Source of the DNA: Paenibacillus mangrovi
GTDB lineage: Bacteria > Bacillota > Bacilli > Paenibacillales > Paenibacillaceae
DNA length: 64,000 bases
Assembly (NCBI RefSeq): GCF_022898935.1
Contig: NZ_JALIRP010000005.1
Span: forward strand, 62,001-126,000
Direction of reading: 5' to 3'
The notes below the pieces were generated by a model, which worked only from the letters and a program-made list of their open reading frames with translations, was not told where the DNA came from and did no database searches. Of the stretch, positions 16,449-22,718 are shown in pieces. Numbering within the stretch: position 1 is the stretch's first letter; the number at the start of each line of letters is the position of its first letter. The position numbers and the translations under genes were made by a program.

Positions 16449-17258
16449 TTAATGAGGGTATAATGCTTCGAATTCGTTCCCGCAAGGTCCCCCATCCGGA
16501 TTCGCCTCCAACATGACTTCAGATCCATCCGCAGCGTAAAGCGGCCGATAAAAGGTTCCGATGCGGGCTGCCGAGGCATTTGCGTAATGGCAAATAAATG
16601 CACGCCGGAAACGGTCCTTGGATTTATTGCGGTATGAGCCATGTATGATATTCCCGTTAAAGAAAAGCACATCGCCTTCATCCATTACCGCGGGTATGGC
16701 TTTCTTATCTTTAGGCGGCTTGACGTAGTGGGTAGTGAAGGATTCTTTTTCATCGGCGAGGTCCGGACATACGATTTCATTGCGACTTGTTTCAGGAACG
16801 ACCAATAAACAGCCATTTTCTTCATCGGCAGCATCTATCGCCGTCCATGCCGCTATACAGTTCCCCGGCTCTACCTTCAAGTAAAAGTTATCCTGGTGAA
16901 GCGCCTGTCCTCTTGATCCCGGAGGCTTGTAGTAATACATGCTTTGCGCCGCCAGGGCAGCTTCTCCGTACAGATCCTCCAGTACATTCATCACCGGCCT
17001 ATGAAGCATATATTTCATGGCAGTTGGATGGATCCGATGGGGATGCATTACGCGAGGATATCTTTTCAAAGGGTCCTCGGTTACCGAATCGAACTCGGGT
17101 TCAAAATGTCCGGGAATCTTCGTTTGGCTCATGATCTCAAAAATGTTTTTGATGTCGGCAAGCTCTTCCGGCTCGAACAATCCCTTCACAATCAGATACC
17201 CTTCCGTTTGAAAAGCTGTCAGCTGTTCCGGGGATAACACCTTTCCACTCAAGGTCAT
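16449..17258 (-). CDS. Phytanoyl-CoA dioxygenase (PhyH) family Fe(II)/2-oxoglutarate oxygenase
   Basis: A 269-residue oxygenase. The double-stranded beta-helix metal site is visible: HQD in QALHQDNFYLKVEPG near 125, the distal histidine in NGNIIHGSYRNKSKDRFRRAF near 215, and an arginine after it for 2-oxoglutarate. The N-terminal LSPEQLTAFQTEGYLIVKGL is the classic PhyH start. These enzymes hydroxylate small molecules; the substrate cannot be read here. It closes an operon with an AraC regulator (21 bases upstream), a TIM-barrel isomerase and a second PhyH gene, so two oxidations and an isomerisation of one compound are plausible. Confidence 0.88.
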   Translation of the reverse strand: MTLSGKVLSPEQLTAFQTEGYLIVKGLFEPEELADIKNIFEIMSQTKIPGHFEPEFDSVTEDPLKRYPRVMHPHRIHPTAMKYMLHRPVMNVLEDLYGEAALAAQSMYYYKPPGSRGQALHQDNFYLKVEPGNCIAAWTAIDAADEENGCLLVVPETSRNEIVCPDLADEKESFTTHYVKPPKDKKAIPAVMDEGDVLFFNGNIIHGSYRNKSKDRFRRAFICHYANASAARIGTFYRPLYAADGSEVMLEANPDGGPCGNEFEALYPH

Positions 17259-17279
17259 ACGCCTTACTCCTTTACACGG

Positions 17280-18080
17280 TCATGATTGCCATCCGTTCCA
17301 ATAAGAAGTTCTCATTTCACTGGGGGTTTTGCCTGTCTGTTGTTTAACCATTCTGGCAAAGTGAAAAGTGGACTTAAAACCGCAACGGCTCGAGATCTCC
17401 GCGATGGAAAGCCCGGTGCTGCCAAGCAGTTCCAGAGCACGAAGGACGCGGTACTTCCATACATATTTGACAGGCGTCGTATTTTCATGTAGATGGAACA
17501 AGCGCACCAAATGCTCCGGAGAGACACTACCGTGTTCTGCCAAACGATTCAAAGTCAGCTCTTCCGCAAATGAATCGTGTATGAGCTCCTTCACTTTGAC
17601 TACCGACGAGTGCACTTGTTCCAGGCTCCGGATTCTGTTCAGTTCATCAGCATACAGCTGCACTGCCGCCATCCCAACGCTGCGCAGTACATCCTGGTTT
17701 CCACCTTCCCGAGACTGGATCGACAGCATTAGGTCCGTCATCCGGTTCATCGCTTCGGAAATAGGCTGGATTCTCGGAAGAGACTTCATTTCTCCCATCC
17801 ACTCATCAGCTTCCTCCGGTTTGTCCACACGGACTGAAATCCAGCGATGCCAGGACTCGGCATGCTCGGAGAAGGTAAAAAGCTCATGATGACCAGGAGT
17901 AAGCAGAACCACCGATCCCGGCTTGACCTCAAGCCGATTGCCGTCGATCTCGACCGTCATTTCACCGGTGTGAAGTAAAACCAGCTGAACATCCTGCTGG
18001 ATCCTTGGCCCATACCGGCCTTTGGGCGGATACACAATCGTGCCTGCAAAAGCGGATATTATTCGGTTGTACGGGATCAT
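17280..18080 (-). CDS. AraC-family transcriptional regulator
   Basis: A 266-residue AraC regulator. The sensor half carries a cupin-like beta-barrel (DVQLVLLHTGEMTVEIDGNR, VVLLTPGHHELFTF). The C-terminal half has two helix-turn-helix motifs: ELTLNRLAEHGSVSPEHLVRLF and LSIAEISSRCGFKSTFHFARMV, ending in GKTPSEMRTSYW. I place the start at the ATG at 18080 because GGGGAGGG stands eight bases before it. The longer frame to 18164 would overlap the preceding gene by 41 bases and adds a charged stretch foreign to the family. Its position inside the dioxygenase operon points to a pathway-specific regulator. Confidence 0.85.
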   Translation of the reverse strand: MIPYNRIISAFAGTIVYPPKGRYGPRIQQDVQLVLLHTGEMTVEIDGNRLEVKPGSVVLLTPGHHELFTFSEHAESWHRWISVRVDKPEEADEWMGEMKSLPRIQPISEAMNRMTDLMLSIQSREGGNQDVLRSVGMAAVQLYADELNRIRSLEQVHSSVVKVKELIHDSFAEELTLNRLAEHGSVSPEHLVRLFHLHENTTPVKYVWKYRVLRALELLGSTGLSIAEISSRCGFKSTFHFARMVKQQTGKTPSEMRTSYWNGWQS

Positions 18081-18123
18081 ATCCGGACCCTCCCCAGCAT
18101 CGGCAGTCGCCTCATTGACCTGT

Positions 18124-19032
18124 TCATCGAAGCTGAGTTTCCTGACTTTCCTCATTCGATACATCGGCCCACAACTGTTCCGCTATCCGTTTGAATAATA
18201 ATGCCTGCTGCCAACGGTCTGAAATCTCTTCATCCGATCCATCCGTTCTCCGCGTAATCGCATACCCGGGCGGCCCCAGTTCTGTTACAAAAGGAAGCAG
18301 TTCCCCCGGGCAGGCACCAGCTTTCCAAGACTTAAAACCATAGGTCCACCAGCGTTTAAAGGAAGCAACCATTGGATGTTCACCGTCTTGACCGACATCG
18401 ATTTGCACCTGTTCACCATTGGATACACGGGCATGAATAGCTCCAGTCCGCGATAGCAGCTTCTGGAAGCATGCTTCCGCCTCGTCGGATCCACCATTCA
18501 TTTCACCGGCTACAACATAATGGGACAAATCGATGGTCAGACGCAGCTCCGGAATAGCCTCAACATAGCTGACCGTCCGGATCAAATCCTGTGTCACCGT
18601 GCCTCGGTGCGTCTCGATGAAATTAGGGATGCCCGAGCGGCGTGATGTCTCCAGAATCCCATTCAGCAAATCAACAGCTTGTTCATCAATAACAAATGAA
18701 TTCATCACTTGGGAATTGATATACTGTACCGGGCCAAATGCTTCTGCGGCTTTGATTGTGTTCGCCAGATCTTCCGGACATGCAGGAAAAGATAAGGCGC
18801 CGAATGTCAGATTGTAACGCTCGAGCAAACTGCGCCAAATTTTAGCCTCATCAGGTGAAGGGATAAAGCCCACGATGCCGTCATACCCTGCCTCAGCGAT
18901 TTTTTCGAATTTTTGCTCTATGGACCATTCTTGCCCCTGTTCACCAATACCGATCATTGCCCACCAGGACTGCTGCAGGCTGAGTTTAGGATCAGATGAT
19001 GTTCCAGTATGGATCCGATTCCAGCTTGGCAT
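18124..19032 (-). CDS. Sugar phosphate isomerase/epimerase-like TIM barrel protein
   Basis: A 302-residue member of the xylose-isomerase-like TIM barrel superfamily. The pattern is FEKIAEAGYDGIVGFIPSPDEA near 45, LTFGALSFPACPED near 75, FIETHRGTVTQD near 145 (glutamate as metal ligand), LRLTIDLSHYVVAGE near 170 (aspartate and histidine ligands) and AIHARVSNGEQVQ near 205 (histidine). Such enzymes isomerise or epimerise sugars or inositols, or act as dehydratases. The start at 19032 has GGAGG eight bases upstream. Partner genes are two PhyH oxygenases and an AraC regulator; no transporter belongs to the operon. The 200-base gap upstream holds a copy of a dispersed repeat. Confidence 0.8.
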   Translation of the reverse strand: MPSWNRIHTGTSSDPKLSLQQSWWAMIGIGEQGQEWSIEQKFEKIAEAGYDGIVGFIPSPDEAKIWRSLLERYNLTFGALSFPACPEDLANTIKAAEAFGPVQYINSQVMNSFVIDEQAVDLLNGILETSRRSGIPNFIETHRGTVTQDLIRTVSYVEAIPELRLTIDLSHYVVAGEMNGGSDEAEACFQKLLSRTGAIHARVSNGEQVQIDVGQDGEHPMVASFKRWWTYGFKSWKAGACPGELLPFVTELGPPGYAITRRTDGSDEEISDRWQQALLFKRIAEQLWADVSNEESQETQLR

Positions 19033-19096
19033 AATATCAGCCTCCAACTAAATTCTATAGACTCAATTACTGAAATTTGTCCTAATATTGAACGAG

Positions 19097-19199
19097 GTGG
19101 CCGCTACGGTTACGGATCGTTCTTCCGATCGCTGTTGTCTCCTCATTTTTTCTTCAGATCGATTCCGTCCCCTTCGCTACGTTCGCTTCTTTTTAAGTA
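19097..19199. repeat. Dispersed intergenic repeat, copy 1
   Basis: The core CGCTACGGTTACGGATCGTT (19102-19121) continues through TCTTCCGATCGCTGTTGTCTCCT to 19143. The second block, TTCTTCAGATCGATTCCGTC, begins at 19150. Both blocks recur at 32015-32150, the first also at 33211-33262. GATCG-TTCTTC-CGATC inside the core can form a hairpin. This copy lacks the A+T-rich middle segment of the other two. It does not resemble a coding region. Confidence 0.8.
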
Positions 19200-19232
19200 A
19201 TAAGCCCGGATCATAGACCCAGGCAATTCTTG

Positions 19233-19982
19233 TTAATCAAGCGGGTATTTCACTGTCAAATCTTTCCGATCAGGTATTGAGGCATCTTCCCGGATATAGT
19301 GACATACATAGGAACGGCGCCAGCGGTCCACGCTTCTGTTCCGGTTTGAGGAGTGAATGAGCAGCTCGTGGAAGAACAGAATATCTCCTTTTTCCATGAT
19401 CACTGGAATCTCTTTGGACAAATCCACGCCTTCCGTCTCATCCGTCCATTGCTCGTGCTCATCCAGGTTTTTAACCTTACCGTGCGGTAAAAGTCCCAGC
19501 TTATGCGTACCCGGAATAACCCACAGGCATCCGTTTTCTTCGTCTACCCGTTCTTCCATCGCGATCCATGCCGCAATCATCGTCATCGGGTCATTTTTGA
19601 TATAATAAAAATCCTGATGCGCGGCCTGACCATGGGAACCCGGCTCCTTGTAAAAAAACATGCTCTGAACGCCAGCCGCCTCCCGACCCATCAGCTGCGC
19701 AAGCACTCCCCGAACTATTGGAAGCTTCATCATCTGACGGGAAAAGCCGTCATGCTTATGCGGATTAAAGAGCCTTGTTGAGAATCTTGCTCTTTCCGTC
19801 GTGCGGGCCCATTCCGCCATCTCCTCCATAGGACCGCTGCGTATGTCGTAGATATGTCTGTTAAAAACATCGATCAGATCGCCGCTGCAGCCTTTTTTGA
19901 TCAATATATAACCATCTTCATGATACTGCTTAATTTGATCTTCAGAGAGTGGAGTCAGCAGCTCGCTTTGCACACCATTCAT
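19233..19982 (-). CDS. Phytanoyl-CoA dioxygenase (PhyH) family oxygenase
   Basis: A 249-residue Fe(II)/2-oxoglutarate oxygenase related to the gene at 16449. The metal site is HQD in GQAAHQDFYYIKNDPMT near 125 and the distal histidine in FFHELLIHSSNRNRSVDRWRRSYVCHY near 215. The start region LSEDQIKQYHEDGYILIKKG is typical. ATG at 19982 is preceded by AAAGGGGAAAT; the frame extends 36 codons further but without a better site. It is the first gene of the dioxygenase/isomerase/AraC operon. The substrate is unknown. Confidence 0.85.
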   Translation of the reverse strand: MNGVQSELLTPLSEDQIKQYHEDGYILIKKGCSGDLIDVFNRHIYDIRSGPMEEMAEWARTTERARFSTRLFNPHKHDGFSRQMMKLPIVRGVLAQLMGREAAGVQSMFFYKEPGSHGQAAHQDFYYIKNDPMTMIAAWIAMEERVDEENGCLWVIPGTHKLGLLPHGKVKNLDEHEQWTDETEGVDLSKEIPVIMEKGDILFFHELLIHSSNRNRSVDRWRRSYVCHYIREDASIPDRKDLTVKYPLD

Positions 19983-20118
19983 ATTTAATTTCCCCTTTCG
20001 CTCTTCAAAAGTCAACCATAAGGTAAGCGTTTCAATCTTGATGTCATTGTACTCACGCTGCCGGGGTTCGGCAATACCTCTAATTATCAACCTTGTGTCT
20101 GTAATTGATATCTGTGAT

Positions 20119-20439
20119 TTATGTCACTGAAGAATCTAAGTCTGCAGTACAAAAAAGCTGGTATCCTTTTAAGGTACCAGCTTCAGTTCCATATATTGAT
20201 GTCCAAGAAGGAGCTTGGCCAATTTTAGTAGCTTTGAGCAACTCCAACATTTTGTTACCATCCATACTCTTAAAAACAAAAACCGCAGTGTAATTCCCAA
20301 TGTCCTCCCAAAATACATCATTGTCATTAATCTTACTTTTAGTCTCTTCATTTAATATTGACAGAACAAAATCCTGCCCATTTCCCCCAGGGGAAGCATT
20401 ATTAAATTCTTCCTGACTCCATTCTCCAATATATTGCAT
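20119..20439 (-). pseudogene. C-terminal part of a frameshifted CbrC-like immunity gene
   Basis: A 106-codon open frame with AAAGGGGAT before its ATG. The same frame stays open upstream to about 20530, reading IERNPPVPWIQFNDWPVYKG and then DFMQYIGEW. That is the pattern of the second half of CbrC/UPF0167 proteins (R-T-P-x-W-Q-Q-x-x-W-P-V-H...D-x-C-x-Y-I-G). The first half lies in another frame at 20502-20786. The two pieces together give about 220 residues, so a single frameshift near 20525 has split one gene. It may still be translated as a short separate protein. CbrC-type proteins are often immunity proteins of polymorphic toxins, which suits the neighbourhood. Confidence 0.55.
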
Positions 20440-20501
20440 AAAATCCCCTTTGTATACGGGCCAATCATTAAACTGTATCCAAGGTACTGGCGGATTTCGC
20501 T

Positions 20502-20786
20502 CTATATCGGCGATAATAGATTTGAATATTTATTTATATCGACATTTTCTTTTGAAAAAACATCTTTTAGGTGCGAATATAACTTTTTTTGAAGATACTC
20601 AGGAATATTAACTACTATCTTCCCATCGATTAGACAATCAAAGCACACAGATGTTACCTCATCACCTCTGTCAAAATACTCACCTTCTAAACAATTTTTT
20701 GTTGCTCCACAGAACTGACAAACCTCTTCAGTAAACTCTGCATTAGCTTCTGGATTCACGAAATACTTGAATTTTTGATTATACAT
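20502..20786 (-). pseudogene. N-terminal part of a frameshifted CbrC-like (UPF0167) immunity gene
   Basis: A 94-residue frame beginning MYNQKFKYFVNPEANAEF, with a zinc-type cysteine set CQFCG and CFDCLIDGKI, as in the CbrC/UPF0167 family. The family continues for another 80-100 residues, but this frame stops at NLLSPI while the matching continuation runs in another frame (20119 to about 20530). The ATG at 20786 overlaps the stop of the SUKH gene upstream (ATGTATAA), which points to translational coupling. CbrC relatives occur as immunity genes beside RHS and WapA toxins. Sequencing error is an alternative to true inactivation. Confidence 0.6.
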
Positions 20787-21234
20787 ATCTATCCGCCTTA
20801 TTTTTGAAATCCTCCCCTTTATAATTCGTTCCATTTGTGATTATATATTCAAGAAACTCCTCAAAATTATTACCGCAAATTTCAACTTCATTTAAGTCCA
20901 TCCCTATAAAAGGTACTGAAATTAATGGTTTGTTATCATATCTTTTATCAATACAATAAGCGGTATCTCCACCATCTGAACCAATAATCATTAAGCCGGG
21001 TGCAAAATCTTGAACACCATAAGCTTCGTTTAATTCAAACAAGTCTTCTATCTTCCACAAAGCTAGATATGTCTCTCCAATTGTACCCTCGCCACCATTA
21101 GAGCCCAACATAAAATCAAAATAATCTCTGGGTAGAATAAAGTTGATTTCTTCCTCTAACTTTTTTATTGATATTTCGGGAATGGGACCGTTCTCTTCGA
21201 AATTTGCTAAAAATTCTTTGGATTTCTCTTTCAT
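20779..21234 (-). CDS. SMI1/KNR4 (SUKH) family immunity protein
   Basis: A 151-residue cytoplasmic SUKH protein. The family core is visible: an N-terminal helix ISIKKLEEEINFILPRDYFDFML with the SNGG turn, GETYLALWKIEDLFELNEAYGV, and the glycine/aspartate turn LMIIGSDGGDTAYCID with a C-terminal helix (FEEFLEYIITNG). SUKH proteins are the commonest immunity proteins of bacterial polymorphic toxins; they bind and block a toxin tip. Directly in front of it (21267-21368) lies a short coding remnant that may be the end of the toxin it once neutralised. AAAGGAAAG stands before the ATG. It is coupled by an 8-base overlap to the CbrC-like gene. Confidence 0.85.
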   Translation of the reverse strand: MKEKSKEFLANFEENGPIPEISIKKLEEEINFILPRDYFDFMLGSNGGEGTIGETYLALWKIEDLFELNEAYGVQDFAPGLMIIGSDGGDTAYCIDKRYDNKPLISVPFIGMDLNEVEICGNNFEEFLEYIITNGTNYKGEDFKNKADRYV

Positions 21235-21266
21235 AGAATCTTTCCTTTTATGTTTTTTGTTAATAT

Positions 21267-21368
21267 TCAGGGCTTCTTACCGCCACCGAGTGATTTTGCA
21301 AGATCAATTGTGGCTTGGAACGGATCTTTAGATCTACCGTCGTAGGGGTAAAGAAAAGCCTCGAGGAG
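21267..21368 (-). pseudogene. Possible orphan toxin C-terminal fragment
   Basis: On the minus strand the frame reads LLEAFLYPYDGRSKDPFQAT and ends ...SLGGGKKP then stop, 32 bases before the SUKH gene. It has no start codon or ribosome binding site. It follows in frame right after the stop of the 126-residue gene, which could be chance. A short glycine/lysine-rich C-terminus directly in front of an immunity gene is what remains when a toxin tip is displaced by recombination. The interpretation is inference. Confidence 0.4.
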
Positions 21369-21749
21369 TCAACCTTCAAGGCTAATATCTATTTTTTCTA
21401 TTCCTGTTCTCTTAAAATATTCATCGTAAGACTCTTCAATTTTATTACGACATATATCTTCCCATATTTTTTTACAATTGGAGATGGTTGCTTCATCGGC
21501 ATCATATGGGATCATCTCACCACCAAACCCAATCCATGCATCTGAATCAGGTACTTCACCATATTCAGATGAATATGCAATTTCATGAGGTGCATAAGTA
21601 AAACCAAGATGCTCACAGTTGTTCTCAAAGCAATGATAGCCCGGCTCACCAAAACCATTTTTGCAATAAGAAGGTGCTTCTTCCATACCTTCATCTTCAA
21701 TAGAATTTTGAGAGCAATATAACTCTAAAAGTAAATGCTTGATAGTCAT
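21369..21749 (-). CDS. Putative immunity protein of unknown family
   Basis: A 126-residue acidic protein without signal peptide or membrane segment. Four cysteines (CSQNS, YCKNG, HCFENNCEH) and the aromatic pattern DAWIGFGGEMIPYDADEATI are visible; I do not recognise the family. The start is well supported (GAGGTGATTCA before ATG). It sits directly after a coding remnant that ends in ILTDHRY (21765-21934) and within a series of immunity-type genes downstream of an RHS toxin, so an immunity role is inferred from context only. Confidence 0.6.
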   Translation of the reverse strand: MTIKHLLLELYCSQNSIEDEGMEEAPSYCKNGFGEPGYHCFENNCEHLGFTYAPHEIAYSSEYGEVPDSDAWIGFGGEMIPYDADEATISNCKKIWEDICRNKIEESYDEYFKRTGIEKIDISLEG

Positions 21750-21764
21750 TGAATCACCTCATCT

Positions 21765-21934
21765 TTAGTATCTATGGTCAGTTAGTATTTCAATAACCTT
21801 TATATTACCAGCAGAGTCTTTGGAGTCAGGGTATATCGTACTTTTGATTTTGCATGAATACTTGATGAGAAGTGCACCGAATCGGATCATGATGTATTCA
21901 TGCCATCCTTGATAAGTCCCAGAAGCTTTTTAGG
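21765..21934 (-). pseudogene. Orphan toxin C-terminal fragment (no start)
   Basis: A frame open for about 55 codons on the minus strand reads KASGTYQGWHEYIMIRFGAL, then a lysine-rich stretch and SAGNIKVIEILTDHRY before the stop, 15 bases in front of the putative immunity gene at 21369-21749. There is an in-frame stop just upstream (near 21935) and no start or ribosome binding site. The composition looks coding and matches its A+T-rich neighbours, while the DNA upstream of it turns suddenly G+C-rich. It is most simply the tip of a former RHS toxin left next to its immunity gene. Confidence 0.5.
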
Positions 21935-22180
21935 CCCCATGCGGGAGGGGAAGGGAGGGGCAGGAACTTAAAGGGCCTTGGCTGAGGGCGATTTTCCCAC
22001 TAATTATCACGCTGAGTACCCCCGCAGCGGTGCGTAGCGTCTCTTAGACGGCTCTATCTCGAAGGAATCACCTGAACCGACGGCAATCGTTGAGCACCCT
22101 TATTAGCCCCAGTTTAAAGTCTTAATCCTTCTTTTTAAACTTTATCGATAGCTTTTTACTCTGATTTTTACTAAAGCCTA
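21935..22180. other. Non-coding stretch with a G+C-rich block, perhaps a dispersed repeat
   Basis: Positions about 21940-22100 are much richer in G+C than the surrounding toxin locus and contain stops in all frames. It includes GGGAGGGGAAGGGAGGGG near 21950. It resembles junk segments I associate with Paenibacillus intergenic regions, but I can prove no second copy inside this window. The rest, to 22180, is A+T-rich without a recognisable gene. Confidence 0.35.
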
Positions 22181-22354
22181 TTAATCAACAGGCTCAGTTA
22201 AATATAGTTTTTCAGTTGGACTTAATTTAATATCACTCAAATCACTTGGAGTCGATACATTATCATTATCTTCCAGATATAAGTTTAATGCTTCCTTAGC
22301 CATCTTAATGGCCTCCTCTGTTGAATACCCACATGTGATCATTAACGCGGTATC
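22181..22354 (-). pseudogene. HicB-like antitoxin remnant
   Basis: On the minus strand a frame of about 57 codons reads ALMITCGYSTEEAIKMAKEA, then LNLYLEDND and a tail ending LTEPVD before TAA. The pattern G-x-T/S-x-E-E-A-I-x-x-A-K-E-A-L-x-L-Y-L-E is the helix of HicB antitoxins. The normal first half of HicB (a beta-strand domain with the partial RNase H fold) is missing and stops lie upstream, so this is a truncated copy. No hicA toxin is visible next to it. Confidence 0.6.
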
Positions 22355-22372
22355 TCATTAAAAGTATTAGAC

Positions 22373-22403
22373 AAACAAGAGCTGTCGAGACTTTCTCGAC
22401 AGC
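22373..22403 (-). terminator. Terminator of the RHS toxin/immunity transcript
   Basis: GCTGTCGAGA (22381-22390) and TCTCGACAGC (22394-22403) form a perfect 10-bp stem with a 3-base loop. On the minus strand it is followed by TCTTGTTTGTC. It lies 57 bases after the immunity gene at 22460, separating it from the older toxin/immunity remnants. Confidence 0.75.
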
Positions 22404-22459
22404 CTGAGAAGCAGTTAGTATTAACTACCGACTTCTTATAATTTGTTTATTTTGTTTTA

Positions 22460-22699
22460 TTAAAAAATACTATCAATTTTAATTCTATTCCAAATTTCTA
22501 GCAAGGACTTATTGTTAATCTTTGCATTATCTAACAAATCATTAACATTTCCATAGGTTGAATACTTCTCGTTTCCGAATTTAGTTAAATGCCATCCATT
22601 ATTATTGTAACTAATAGAATATCTCTCACAGTCTAAAAGAAATTCTATTTCATGTCCCATATTTAAATCCTCAATAAACTCCTGATAGGTATATTCCAA
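22460..22699 (-). CDS. Cognate immunity protein of the RHS toxin (TTG start)
   Basis: A 79-residue small acidic protein (EYTYQEFIEDLNMGHEIEF...), lying 19 bases after the stop of the toxin gene. The pattern of an N-terminal helix, a strand with GHEIEFLLDCERYSISYNN, an aromatic NNGWHLTKFG strand and a C-terminal helix KSLLEIWNRIKI is common for immunity proteins of short RHS toxin tips. I place the start at TTG (22699): AGAAGGAG stands eight bases before it. The longer ATG-started frame at 22804 would lie inside the toxin gene and has no ribosome binding site. It should bind and neutralise the C-terminal domain encoded at about 22722-22910. Confidence 0.7.
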   Translation of the reverse strand: MEYTYQEFIEDLNMGHEIEFLLDCERYSISYNNNGWHLTKFGNEKYSTYGNVNDLLDNAKINNKSLLEIWNRIKIDSIF

Positions 22700-22718
22700 A
22701 ATTAACACTCCTTCTTCT

